This document shows, in pieces, positions 23,287-31,456 of a stretch of 32,154 bases of DNA. Both the position numbers and the translations under genes were made by a program. Source of the stretch: Roseomonas sp. (GTDB taxonomy: Bacteria; Pseudomonadota; Alphaproteobacteria; Acetobacterales; Acetobacteraceae). Positions within the stretch are counted from its first letter, which is position 1; each line of letters begins with the position of its first letter. Location of the stretch: NCBI GenBank assembly GCA_020249125.1, contig JADCGG010000178.1, positions 1 through 32,154 of the forward strand, given 5' to 3'. Below the pieces are notes generated by a model, which worked only from the letters and a program-made list of their open reading frames with translations, made no database searches and was not told the DNA's origin.

Positions 23287-24036
23287 GTGCGCGCAGTCTT
23301 GGTAGTGTTTTTGGCAACGATGCTCGCGGCGTGCGCAAAGCAGCAGACGCCCGACATCGCCCAGATGGCTGCTGCTACAGCACAGATGCATCGTTCCCGG
23401 ATGATCAGTATCGACTTTGACAAGCGACGAGAAGCAATGGCTGCTCAGTTTCCACCCTCGGCGCTTGGAACCCAACAGCAACGAGAGGAGTTCGCACGCC
23501 GACAGGTTGATCTTCATATAGCGTATGTTGTTAGCATTGGAGCACCCGCTGCCCGCGCCGCCGCTGATTCCTGGGTCGAATTTCTCGCGCAGGATCCGGT
23601 CAACAGGGCCGCAGCCGCCGCGACAGGAGCGTCCTCAACCGCCAAAGCCGAGGCTGAGAGCCTCGTCAATGCTATGGCGGCAAGGCGGGGGGCATCCGTG
23701 GCGGTGATCCGGGAAAGGGCACGCAAAAACCTGGGGCCGGGTGCCACGGCTACGACTATACGCAATGAGGAGGCACGTCTGACGCGCATCGCCACGACAG
23801 AACTCGACCGCCGCGAGGCGCAACGAAGGTCAGAGACGCGCCGACAAGCAGACGCCGATCGCTTGGCGCGGCAAGAGGATTACTGTTGGGACTTGGCGCA
23901 CAACATCTGGGTCCGCACCGCCCGCAGCGATGAATTCTACGCCGGGCTCATTCTGGGACGATCGAGCCAAATGGAGAACCACTACCAGGATTGCATGGCG
24001 AGTTTCCGCCGAGTCGATCGGTTTCTCGAAAACTAG
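23287..24036 (+). CDS. Lipoprotein of unknown function
   Basis: The track starts at 23068, but GTG at 23287, with GGGAGG about nine bases upstream, gives a 249-residue protein starting MRAVLVVFLATMLAACAKQ, a textbook lipoprotein signal with lipobox L-A-A-C (Cys16). The mature part is mostly helical and rich in Arg, Ala, Glu and Gln (for example RRQADADRLARQEDYCWDLA), with two cysteines near the C-terminus (EDYCWDLAHN and YQDCMASFRR) that could form a disulfide. I recognise no domain. Base and codon use differ from the GC-rich neighbours, suggesting acquisition. It probably sits on the outer or inner membrane facing the periplasm. Confidence 0.7.
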   Translation: MRAVLVVFLATMLAACAKQQTPDIAQMAAATAQMHRSRMISIDFDKRREAMAAQFPPSALGTQQQREEFARRQVDLHIAYVVSIGAPAARAAADSWVEFLAQDPVNRAAAAATGASSTAKAEAESLVNAMAARRGASVAVIRERARKNLGPGATATTIRNEEARLTRIATTELDRREAQRRSETRRQADADRLARQEDYCWDLAHNIWVRTARSDEFYAGLILGRSSQMENHYQDCMASFRRVDRFLEN

Positions 24037-24133
24037 TAGGTTGCCGCCGCTTAGTTTCCGCGCCTTTGACGGGCGATAATGCGGTGTTCACGCACAAAAG
24101 TTGAGCGTCTGTAGCGTGGACGAGAACGCTGGC

Positions 24134-24739
24134 TTAGGCCACCACCGCCACCACCAAAAACCCAACCCCCGCCAGGCTCGCCACCGCCCCCATCGCCGGG
24201 CGTAGCCAGAGCCCGCGCAGGGCCTGCTGCGCCAGCGCCATGGCGCCCAGCATCAGCGCGCCCTGGATCACGGCAAGCCCGGCCAGATAGGCGATGATCG
24301 GTGTTGCCTCAGCGCCGATCACGGCTTCCGCGAAGGCGTGGCCATGAAACAGCCCGGCCAGGGCAAAACCCGCCAGCAGCGCCGGGGCCGAAACGCGCTG
24401 CGTGATCAGCAGCGCGAGCCCCGCCAGCAACACCGATGCTGCGATCAAGGCTTCGACCGGGCCAAGCCCAATGCCGGCCATATGCAGCGCCAGGCCCGCG
24501 AGGCCGGCAGCCAGGAAGCCCGCAATCGCGCGCAAAGCCTCACCGCGCGGCAGGGCTGCGGCCAGCACACCAGCGGCCAATAAAAAGGCCAGATGATCGA
24601 GCCCAATGACCGGATGGCCGATGCCTGAAGCGAAGCCTTCCCAAAGCGTTTCCGGCATGGCCCCGCCCATGGGGTGATGCGCCGCTGCGGGCAGGGGCAG
24701 CAGGGCCAAAAGGCCAAGGGCGAATGAATGGCGGCGCAT
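24134..24739 (-). CDS. HupE/UreJ family nickel/cobalt permease
   Basis: A 201-residue membrane protein with signal peptide MRRHSFALGLLALLPLPAAA, so the mature protein begins HHPMGG, with the histidine-rich N-terminus typical of HupE/UreJ. The two family motifs are present: GIGHPVIGLDHLAFLLA and LFHGHAFAEAVIG. About six helices follow. The family imports nickel or cobalt, usually beside hydrogenase or urease genes. None is in the window, so the metal client is unknown. The gap to the upstream pentapeptide gene is short, leaving no room for a metal riboswitch. Confidence 0.92.
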   Translation of the reverse strand: MRRHSFALGLLALLPLPAAAHHPMGGAMPETLWEGFASGIGHPVIGLDHLAFLLAAGVLAAALPRGEALRAIAGFLAAGLAGLALHMAGIGLGPVEALIAASVLLAGLALLITQRVSAPALLAGFALAGLFHGHAFAEAVIGAEATPIIAYLAGLAVIQGALMLGAMALAQQALRGLWLRPAMGAVASLAGVGFLVVAVVA

Positions 24740-24805
24740 GATAACCTCCGGGATTTCAGGGAGACATGCTTGCCGCTTCGGCGCGGCTTCGCAAGCCCGG
24801 CGCGG

Positions 24806-24834
24806 TTGGACCGGCGGGGTGGAGCCTCTATATC
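24806..24834 (+). promoter_or_regulatory. Predicted promoter giving a possibly leaderless pentapeptide-repeat mRNA
   Basis: TTGGAC and TATATC are separated by exactly 17 nt. The predicted start site (about 24840-24842) coincides with GTG at 24841, the start codon that gives the pentapeptide protein a good signal peptide. If right, the mRNA has no 5' leader. Confidence 0.4.
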
Positions 24835-24840
24835 CGCTGC

Positions 24841-25338
24841 GTGATCACATTCCCTCGGATTCCCCTCCTGCTTGGCTTGCTGATGCTGGCTGGCCCCGCC
24901 TTTGGCGCCTGCGCCGATTCCCCCGCACCTGGCGTGGTCTGGCGGCGCTGCCTGCTGGATAATGTTGACCTTTCAGGCCGCGACCTGACCGGGGCCACTT
25001 TGCGCGATACCTCCTTCGCGCGGGGGCGCTTTGTGGGGGCGACGCTGGCGGGCGTTGATGCTTCCGATGCGCGTTTCAGCTTTACCGATCTGACCAATGC
25101 CGATCTTACCGGAGCAACCCTGCGCAGCGTTGATCTGACCCGCGCCGTATTGGCGGGCGCCGTGTTGAAGGGCGCTGATTTGCGCCGCGCCACGCTGTTT
25201 CGCGCCGATTTGCGCGGCGCCGATCTGACCGGGGCTGACCTCACCAGCGCCAATCTTTCCGGCGCGCAATTGGGCGGGGCGCGCTGGTTGGATGGCGAAA
25301 AGATTTGCGGCGCCAGCTCCATCGGTTCCTGCCAGTGA
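24841..25338 (+). CDS. Exported pentapeptide-repeat protein
   Basis: From GTG at 24841 the 165-residue protein begins MITFPRIPLLLGLLMLAGPA, a clear signal peptide; the track's ATG at 24766 would add an unlikely N-terminus and leave only 26 nt to the divergent hupE gene. The body is a run of A(D/N)LxG(A/T) pentapeptides (LSGRDLTGATLRDTSF, NADLTGATLRSVDLTRAVL, GADLRRATLFRADLRGADLT), forming a right-handed quadrilateral beta-helix. Two cysteines near each end could be disulfide-bonded. Function is unknown. Its stop overlaps the helicase GTG by 4 nt (GTGA). Confidence 0.82.
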   Translation: MITFPRIPLLLGLLMLAGPAFGACADSPAPGVVWRRCLLDNVDLSGRDLTGATLRDTSFARGRFVGATLAGVDASDARFSFTDLTNADLTGATLRSVDLTRAVLAGAVLKGADLRRATLFRADLRGADLTGADLTSANLSGAQLGGARWLDGEKICGASSIGSCQ

Positions 25339-27524
25339 GTGAGGCGGATTACCTCGCGCGGCTCAATGGCGAACAGCGCGCGGCGGTGGAAGCGCTGGAT
25401 GGGCCGCTTTTGGTGCTGGCTGGTGCCGGCACCGGCAAGACCCGCGTGCTGACCACGCGCTTCGCGCATTTGCTGCGCAGCCGAAAGGCTTTTCCTTCGC
25501 AAGTGCTGTCGGTGACCTTCACCAATAAGGCGGCGCGGGAAATGCGAGATCGCGTTTCGGCCATGATGGGGGAAGCGGTGGAAGGGCTCTGGCTTGGCAC
25601 CTTCCATGCGCTGGCCGCGCGCATGCTGCGCCGACATGCGGAACTTGTCGGGCTCAGCGCCAATTTCACCATCCTGGATACGGATGACCAGATGCGCCTG
25701 CTGAAGCAGGTGATGGAAGTCGAACATATTGATGGCAAGCGCTGGCCGGCCAATGGGCTGATGGCGATTATCCAGCGCTGGAAGGATCGCGGCCTGACGC
25801 CCGATGGCGTGACGCCGGCTGAAGATACGGATTACGCCGGGGGCCGCGCGCGCGGCCTGTATGAAGCCTATCAGGCGCGGCTGAAGGCGCTGAACGCGGC
25901 GGATTTCGGCGATTTGCTTTTGCATGTAGTGACGATTTTGCGCGGCCATCCGGACGTGTTGGCGGATTACCAAAGGCGCTTTCGCTATATCCTGGTGGAT
26001 GAATATCAGGACACCAATTTGGTGCAGTATTACTGGCTGCGGCTTTTGGCGCAGGCACATCGCAATATCTGCTGCGTGGGTGATGATGACCAATCCATCT
26101 ATTCCTGGCGCGGGGCGGAGATTGAAAACATCCTCCGGTTTGAAAAGGATTTCCCCGGCGCCCAGGTGGTGAGGCTTGAGAGCAATTACCGATCCACACG
26201 GCATATTCTGGCCGCCGCTTCCGGGCTGATTGCGCATAATACGGGCCGCCTGGGTAAGACCTTGCGCCCTGGCCGCGCCGATGCGGAAGGGGAGAAGGTG
26301 CGCGTTGTCTCAGTCTGGGACAGTGATGAAGAAGCGCGCATGGTGGCCGAACGCATTGAAGCCGCGCGGCGTTCCGGGGAATCGCTCGGTGAGGTCGCCA
26401 TTCTGATTCGCGCCGGCTATCAGACCCGCGCCTTTGAAGAACGCCTGATTACGCATGGCATTCCCTATCGTGTAGTCGGCGGCGCGCGGTTTTATGAGCG
26501 TCAGGAAATCCGTGATGCCATGGCCTATTTCCGCGTGGTGGCGCAGCCGGCGGATGATTTGGCGTTTGAACGTATCGTCAACCTGCCCAAGCGCGGGCTT
26601 GGCGATACCGCGATGCGGGAAATGCACGCGCTGGCGCGGGCGGAAGCGGTGCCGCTTGCCATCGCTGCCGGCCTTGCCTTGGAAAAGGGCGTGATCAAGC
26701 AGGCAAAGGCGCGTGCTGCTTTAAGCGAATTGCTGGAAGCCTTCGCGCGCTGGCGCGCCATGCTGCCCAATGAAGGCCATGTCGTGATGGCGGCCACGCT
26801 TTTGGACGAAAGCGGCTATACCGATATGTGGAAGCAGGATCGCAGCCCGGAAGCGCCGGGGCGGCTTGATAACCTCAAGGAATTGCTGCGCGCCATGGCG
26901 GATTACGAAACGCTGGGCGGTTTTTTGGAACATGTCTCGCTCGTGATGGAAAATGATGAAGCGGCGGAAGGCCAGCGCGTTTCCATCATGACCCTGCACG
27001 GCGCGAAGGGCTTGGAATTTGATCGCGTTTTTCTGCCGGGCTGGGAGGAAGGCGTGTTTCCATCGCAGCGCAGCCTGGAAGAAAGCGGCGAGAAAGCCTT
27101 GGAAGAAGAACGGCGCCTCGCTTATGTCGGCATCACGCGGGCCAGGCGTTTTGCGCTGATCAGCCATGCCGCCAATCGGCGCATCTATGGCAATTGGCAG
27201 GCTTCCATCCCTTCGCGTTTCCTGGATGAATTGCCGACATCCGAAATCAAGCTTGAAGGCAATGCGGCGCGAGAGATGCGCAGCGCCAGCGTTTTCCCAT
27301 CTGCCGGCGGGCTTTATGGCCAGCGCCCGCGCGTGATTGAAGCGGGCGCCTGGGAAGTGAAGGAACGGCCCGCAAGTGGCGCGCGCTACGCCAAGGGTGA
27401 TCGGGTCTTTCACCAGAAATTCGGCTATGGCGAGGTGACAGGCGTTGAAGATGACAGGTTGGATGTGCGCTTCGACAAGGCCGGCGAGAAACGCCTGATT
27501 GATCGTTTTGTGGAGAAAGCCTGA
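25335..27524 (+). CDS. uvrD: UvrD/PcrA-type superfamily 1 DNA helicase
   Basis: GTG at 25335, overlapping the pentapeptide stop, gives 729 residues; the track start (TTG 25305) lies inside the upstream gene. All SF1A motifs are present: LAGAGTGKTRVLTTRF (Walker A, 29-36), VTFTNKAAREM, DEYQDTN, GDDDQSIYSWRGA, LESNYRST, MTLHGAKGLEFDRVFLPGWE and AYVGITRARR. The C-terminus YAKGDRVFHQKFGYGEVTGV is the Tudor-like tail of UvrD/PcrA. It unwinds DNA 3'-5' in nucleotide-excision and mismatch repair. It is followed by prmA with a 1-nt TGATG overlap. Confidence 0.95.
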   Translation: MSEADYLARLNGEQRAAVEALDGPLLVLAGAGTGKTRVLTTRFAHLLRSRKAFPSQVLSVTFTNKAAREMRDRVSAMMGEAVEGLWLGTFHALAARMLRRHAELVGLSANFTILDTDDQMRLLKQVMEVEHIDGKRWPANGLMAIIQRWKDRGLTPDGVTPAEDTDYAGGRARGLYEAYQARLKALNAADFGDLLLHVVTILRGHPDVLADYQRRFRYILVDEYQDTNLVQYYWLRLLAQAHRNICCVGDDDQSIYSWRGAEIENILRFEKDFPGAQVVRLESNYRSTRHILAAASGLIAHNTGRLGKTLRPGRADAEGEKVRVVSVWDSDEEARMVAERIEAARRSGESLGEVAILIRAGYQTRAFEERLITHGIPYRVVGGARFYERQEIRDAMAYFRVVAQPADDLAFERIVNLPKRGLGDTAMREMHALARAEAVPLAIAAGLALEKGVIKQAKARAALSELLEAFARWRAMLPNEGHVVMAATLLDESGYTDMWKQDRSPEAPGRLDNLKELLRAMADYETLGGFLEHVSLVMENDEAAEGQRVSIMTLHGAKGLEFDRVFLPGWEEGVFPSQRSLEESGEKALEEERRLAYVGITRARRFALISHAANRRIYGNWQASIPSRFLDELPTSEIKLEGNAAREMRSASVFPSAGGLYGQRPRVIEAGAWEVKERPASGARYAKGDRVFHQKFGYGEVTGVEDDRLDVRFDKAGEKRLIDRFVEKA

Positions 27525-28447
27525 TGCGCCCTGCCGGACCCGATGGCGCTGGCGCGCTTTCCCGCCGCCGCGCCGAACCGCTTGAAGCGCTCAGCATTGA
27601 TGGGCTGAGCGAGGAAGCCCTGCCCTTCTTTGAAGCGGCACTTCAGCAGGTGTGCGGCACGGTGGCGTATTTCCGCGATGAACCAAGCGATACCTGGCGC
27701 GTCGAAGGCGTGCGTGAAGCCGGGGCGGGCCAGGCGGAATTGGAATCGGCGCTGGCGCTGGCGGCGCTTGTGGCGGGCATTGCGCCGCCCGTTTTGCAGA
27801 TGGCGCCGGTCGAAGCGGATGGCTGGCTGGCGCGCACGGTGCAGGCTTTTCCGGAACAGCGCATAGGACAGCGCTTTCTGATCAGGCCGACGCATGTGCC
27901 CGATCTGCCCTGTTTTGAACGGCTGGTGCTGAAACTGGATGCGGGATTGGCTTTCGGTTCTGGTGAGCATGCCTCCACCCAGGGTTGCCTGATGGCGTTT
28001 GAAGCCATGGCGCATCGCCGCCCGCGACGCATCATGGATCTGGGCAGTGGTTCGGGCATCCTCGCCATGGCGGCGGCGAAGCTTTTGCATGTGCCGGTGA
28101 CGGCAACCGATATCGAACCCTGGTCCGTGCGCATTTGTGCGGAAAATGCGCGGCTGAATGGGGTTTCGCGCGAGATGCGCGCGCTATTGGCCGATGGCTG
28201 GCGGGACCGCCGTTTGCAGGGCAAGCGCTATGATCTGATTTTCGCGAACATCCTGGCGCGCCCGCTTTGCGCCATGGCGCGAGAATTGGCGGCGCATCTT
28301 GCACCGCAGGGAACGGCCATTTTGGCCGGGCTTCTCGGCACGCAGGCGCGCATGGTGCTGGCGGCGCATCGCCGTCAGGGCCTGGTGCTGGAACGCAGAA
28401 TAAATGTCGGGCCTTGGACTACTTTGGTACTTAGAAGCCGCGGTTGA
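27524..28447 (+). CDS. prmA: Ribosomal protein L11 methyltransferase
   Basis: A 307-residue SAM-dependent methyltransferase. GLAFGSGEHASTQGCLMAFE matches the PrmA signature (GxAFGTGxHxTT), and IMDLGSGSGILAMAAAKLL is motif I. TATDIEPWSVRICAENARLN and YDLIFANILARPL are motif II and the NxxxxPL-type catalytic region. It trimethylates amino groups of L11. Start overlaps uvrD by one base. The 3' end overlaps the convergent flagellar-like gene by 17 nt. Confidence 0.93.
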   Translation: MRPAGPDGAGALSRRRAEPLEALSIDGLSEEALPFFEAALQQVCGTVAYFRDEPSDTWRVEGVREAGAGQAELESALALAALVAGIAPPVLQMAPVEADGWLARTVQAFPEQRIGQRFLIRPTHVPDLPCFERLVLKLDAGLAFGSGEHASTQGCLMAFEAMAHRRPRRIMDLGSGSGILAMAAAKLLHVPVTATDIEPWSVRICAENARLNGVSREMRALLADGWRDRRLQGKRYDLIFANILARPLCAMARELAAHLAPQGTAILAGLLGTQARMVLAAHRRQGLVLERRINVGPWTTLVLRSRG

Positions 28448-28745
28448 AGGGCCAGTCTTCCGTTGCTGAGATAAAACGAAACGCTTTGGCATTCGCTTCA
28501 TAAGCGCGTTTTGCGATCATGATATCAACCATGGCCGTCTCAAGGGCTTCCTGCCCCTGAATGGCGGCAATGCCGGAACCGATGCCCTCTCTCGGGATGG
28601 GTGGCACAAACACAGGCCGTTCTGGCGCTGCGGTAGTATTGGCAAGGCGTATTGCCGCCATTTCCAGACGCTCCACGGCTCGCTGCATGCCGCTCAGCGT
28701 CGCATTCATCGCGGCATTGATGCCGCCGGGGATGGTTTTCGTCAT
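28431..28745 (-). CDS. Miniature flagellar basal-body/rod-like protein
   Basis: A 104-residue protein that looks like the two ends of a FlgB/FlgC/FlgG-type axial protein joined directly. The N-terminal INAAMNATLSGMQRAVERLE MAAIRLANTT follows the A-L-x-G-x3-A-x2-R-L-x3-A-x-x-I-A-N pattern of rod proteins. The C-terminal ETAMVDIMIAKRAYEANAKA matches the basal-body rod C-terminal motif (M-v-x-m-i-x-a-q-r-a-Y-e-a-N). The central domain is missing: a short Pro-rich linker (PVFVPPIPREG) joins the halves. No flagellar genes are nearby. It may assemble into a coiled-coil filament or be a degraded copy. It is convergent with prmA. Confidence 0.72.
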   Translation of the reverse strand: MTKTIPGGINAAMNATLSGMQRAVERLEMAAIRLANTTAAPERPVFVPPIPREGIGSGIAAIQGQEALETAMVDIMIAKRAYEANAKAFRFISATEDWPFNRGF

Positions 28746-28906
28746 GACCTTAAGCTAACCGAAATTCGTAAATAAAGTTCTGAAAATTCGCCACCCATGG
28801 TGGAAATTTCCGCCTCGGCTTCGCTTTTTTTGGTTCACTTCGGAAGTTCCGCCCTCGTGGCAATCTGGCTGGAACGCTGCCCTACAAATTTGCAATCAGT
28901 TAATGC
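28746..28906. other. AT-rich intergenic segment before the AlbA_2 gene end
   Basis: It holds GGAAATTTCC (28802-28811), a T7 run after CTTCGC, and two copies of GAAATTCG/GAAAATTCG. It may contain the promoter of the flagellar-like gene and the terminator of the AlbA_2 gene, but nothing is clear enough to call. Confidence 0.35.
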
Positions 28907-30142
28907 TCATGACGGTACGGGCCAACCGGAGGGATATCCGCTCCATTCGCCATTCTCGTCGAAAAGGTCCACGCAACGGTCCCAACCGTAGGCATTCCAC
29001 CAAGCATCCAGAACCGGTGCCATAACTTTCTGCCAGCCTGATTCAAATTCAGTTGTTTCGATGACCACTGGTTCAAAGATGAGGTCGTCCCGATCTAACC
29101 TTTGCAGGCCGCCCCGAAACGAACGATTGGGGTTCGCCATCAGGCTATCCTTTATGCCCAGCAAGGACACCATAACCACGTACGGAGGGCCGACGCAAAG
29201 CCTGCCAAGGCCGCGCACATAGCGAGGGATTACCTCAAGTAACTCAGGAACTCGTCCCGCATAATCCAACTGATAACGCTCCTGTTCGTCGTCACGAAAG
29301 AGAATTTCGTCGTAAGGAAAGAGCATTTTACCGAGAACCGCCTCTATCCGCCCGGAACGAAAAATCTGAGTATAGCAGGTATGCTCGTTACCATCTCCCC
29401 GCTGTCGGCCAACCAGTAACGCACCATCAAAATTTACGTGGCGAGATAAACCTGAAAGTGATGCCAGCGGATCAAAACCAAATGTCGGGTCGCCTGCGTC
29501 CTTGACACTTATTGTTGTGGCAGAGCTTTGCAGTGGCATAAGGTGAAGAACTAGATGACCAGGACCAAGGGGAGTCTTGGCAACGCCGCTCTTCAACCGC
29601 ATCAGCCGCTCCAAACGGAAATCGGTAAGCTGCCGTTCGGTCTCCGCGACGCCAAGGAAAGCATTTCTTAACTGTTCGACACCGAGTTCGAACGCGCTCC
29701 CTGCGTTCCTTCCGTAAAACCGATTAACACCCTTAAAGACCACCCGATGCGGCGCATTCCAACTCCGCAATACACGCGCCACCAACGCGAAGCCCCCGGT
29801 TGACAGCTCTACCGGGCGTACCTGGGTTCCGATTAATCTAGGCTCCAAACCGTCCTGCAAGATAGCCTCAAGGCGGCGAATCTCGTGGTCCGCTGTCGTG
29901 GACCTGATCCCCACCAGCTTGGAGGCTACGCCGTCCTCCTCCTCGATTCCGATCACGAGGTCGCCACCCGCTGTGTTCGCAAGCGCAGAAATGTCCTTGA
30001 GCCACTCTCTCTTGGCCTCGTCATTAGGGCCGTATGACTCACGCTTGAACTCAAGCGTTATGCTTTCCGGGACTCGGTTGTCTATCAGCCGCTGAAGATC
30101 AGCTTCCGAAACTTGGTTTAGCGGGATAGCGCTGATGGTCAC
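28907..30142 (-). CDS. AlbA_2 (Schlafen-like) domain protein with novel C-terminal region
   Basis: A 411-residue protein. Residues about 15-155 form an AlbA_2/Schlafen-like domain: VPESITLEFKRESYG, WLKDISALANTAGGDLVIGI, DGVASKLVGI, and the C-terminal part with RFYGRNAGSAFELGVEQLRNAFL. AlbA_2 domains bind nucleic acid and are common in accessory and defence loci. The last ~250 residues have no family I recognise. GTG start at 30142 is supported by GGAGGTGAT. Base composition is flatter than its neighbours and it stands alone, so lateral acquisition is likely. It could be a stand-alone phage-defence effector, but this is inference. Confidence 0.82.
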   Translation of the reverse strand: MTISAIPLNQVSEADLQRLIDNRVPESITLEFKRESYGPNDEAKREWLKDISALANTAGGDLVIGIEEEDGVASKLVGIRSTTADHEIRRLEAILQDGLEPRLIGTQVRPVELSTGGFALVARVLRSWNAPHRVVFKGVNRFYGRNAGSAFELGVEQLRNAFLGVAETERQLTDFRLERLMRLKSGVAKTPLGPGHLVLHLMPLQSSATTISVKDAGDPTFGFDPLASLSGLSRHVNFDGALLVGRQRGDGNEHTCYTQIFRSGRIEAVLGKMLFPYDEILFRDDEQERYQLDYAGRVPELLEVIPRYVRGLGRLCVGPPYVVMVSLLGIKDSLMANPNRSFRGGLQRLDRDDLIFEPVVIETTEFESGWQKVMAPVLDAWWNAYGWDRCVDLFDENGEWSGYPSGWPVPS

Positions 30143-30346
30143 TACGAATCACCTCCGGCACGTTAGTTTAGCAGCAGTTCTGCAAGTCGGCACACGGAAG
30201 TTGCGCCAAGGGGCTGTTTGGCAGGGCCACGCCCGCACTGCTTGCGGCGCGAGCTGGCCTCTGGGCTTAAAGCTCTCACCTCTGTACCCTCAACCTCATA
30301 AGAACGGTCTACCCCAACCGCAAACTGAGCCTGCGTAGGTTGCGGT
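30143..30346. other. Intergenic segment upstream of the AlbA_2 gene
   Basis: No gene is seen. It contains the AlbA_2 ribosome-binding site and presumably its promoter, plus the inverted repeat next to the LLM gene end. A CGGAAGTTGCGCC sequence (30195) resembles CGGAAGTTCCGCC at 28841 on the other side of the AlbA_2 gene, but this could be chance. Confidence 0.35.
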
Positions 30347-30347
30347 T
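30316..30347 (-). terminator. Inverted repeat at the end of the LLM oxidoreductase gene
   Basis: AACCGCAA and TTGCGGTT are perfect 8-bp arms 16 nt apart, abutting the stop codon. No U-tract follows on the minus strand, so a terminator role is tentative. Confidence 0.3.
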
Positions 30348-31456
30348 CACTCTGCCGCCGCGCGCCGATCCAGATGCTGGCGCAGCCTTGGCATCACTTC
30401 CTGCGCCAGGCGGGCCATGCTTTCCGCCTCCCAGGCCGCATTGGGGCCGGACCAATCGAGGCCGGCCATCAGCACATGGCCATAGGGCCCGGCTTCTTCC
30501 CGCAGCGCGATCAGCTTGTCCAATACCGTGCGCGGGCTGCCGGCGATCACGCAGGCATCAATCATATCCTCAGCCGTCGCGGCGTTATGGTCCATGTCAT
30601 CGCGCGGCGTCATGGTGGCGGCCAACCCCGCGCGCTTCGCGAGACTGCCGAGGTATTCGAAGTAATAGCGTGTGGCCCCTTCAGGCGCGGTGGCGCGGGC
30701 GCGGGCTTCGGCATCGGTTGCGGCAATCACGAAATTCCGCGCCATGCGCCAGCGAGCGCCATCGGGTGCCTGGCCGGATTCGCGGAGGCCCGCAGCAAAG
30801 CTCTGCCAATGGCCGGCCAGGATGCGGTGCGCGACGAAATTGGCGCTGATCACGCCCCAGCCGCGCCTGGCCGCCAGCGCCACGCCCTGCGAATCCCTGG
30901 ACCGCGCGGAGACATGAATGGAAGGCCCACCCGGCTGGAAGGGCTTCGGCATAAAACCGACACCATATTCCGGCAGCACATTGCGCGAAATCTTCACCGG
31001 CCAGGTTGCCCCGCCGACATCATAGGGCGGTTCGGCTGCCCAGATGCGCTGGATGGTCTCAATCGATTCGACCATGCGCTTGCCGCGCTCCTTGGGCTCA
31101 ATATCGCCAAACAGCTCAAAATCCGAAGACAGGCCACCGGCGCCGATCCCCATCATGAAGCGCCCCTGCGCCATATGATCGAATTGCGCGACTTCCGCTG
31201 CCACAATGGCCGGGTGATGGTTGGGCAGGTTGATCACGCCTGTGCCGAAAGTAAGGCTCGTGCGATGCACCAGGCCCGCCATGAACATCAGCGGCGAGGC
31301 GATGGGTTCGGATGTGGCGGAAAAATGCTCCCCCACCCAAACCTCCTGAAAGCCCAGGCGGTCCGCCAGCAGGGATTTTTCCGTATCCTCTGCCAGGGTT
31401 TCATGCATGGGCCGCCCCGGTGGATGGAGCGGCATCATGAACAAGCCAAGATGCAT
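30347..31456 (-). CDS. LLM-class flavin-dependent oxidoreductase (luciferase-like monooxygenase)
   Basis: ATG at 31456, with GAGGAAG upstream, gives 369 residues (the track's TTG start adds five). MHLGLFMMPLHPPGRPMHET, GFQEVWVGEHFSA, GTGVINLPNHHPAIVAAEVA and RFMMGIGAGGLSSDFELFG are hallmarks of LLM flavoproteins with a TIM-barrel fold. The enzyme uses reduced FMN or F420 and oxygen; its substrate, often an organosulfur, aromatic or terpene compound, is unknown. It is divergent from the rsmB gene across about 130 bp. It carries no signal peptide and is cytoplasmic. Confidence 0.93.
   Translation of the reverse strand: MHLGLFMMPLHPPGRPMHETLAEDTEKSLLADRLGFQEVWVGEHFSATSEPIASPLMFMAGLVHRTSLTFGTGVINLPNHHPAIVAAEVAQFDHMAQGRFMMGIGAGGLSSDFELFGDIEPKERGKRMVESIETIQRIWAAEPPYDVGGATWPVKISRNVLPEYGVGFMPKPFQPGGPSIHVSARSRDSQGVALAARRGWGVISANFVAHRILAGHWQSFAAGLRESGQAPDGARWRMARNFVIAATDAEARARATAPEGATRYYFEYLGSLAKRAGLAATMTPRDDMDHNAATAEDMIDACVIAGSPRTVLDKLIALREEAGPYGHVLMAGLDWSGPNAAWEAESMARLAQEVMPRLRQHLDRRAAAE

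Noticed and set aside
24740-24840. Nickel or cobalamin riboswitch before hupE
   Set aside because: The spacer is only about 100 bp and holds a plus-strand promoter; no riboswitch core could be recognised.
24828-26237. 469-residue minus-strand ORF over the pentapeptide and helicase genes
   Set aside because: Its repetitive VRSAPVRSA-type sequence is the antisense of the pentapeptide repeats and the rest is antisense to UvrD.
28841-30207. Imperfect direct repeat CGGAAGTT(C/G)CGCC on both sides of the AlbA_2 gene as attachment sites
   Set aside because: Only 13 nt with one mismatch, no integrase or tRNA nearby; expected by chance in this much sequence.
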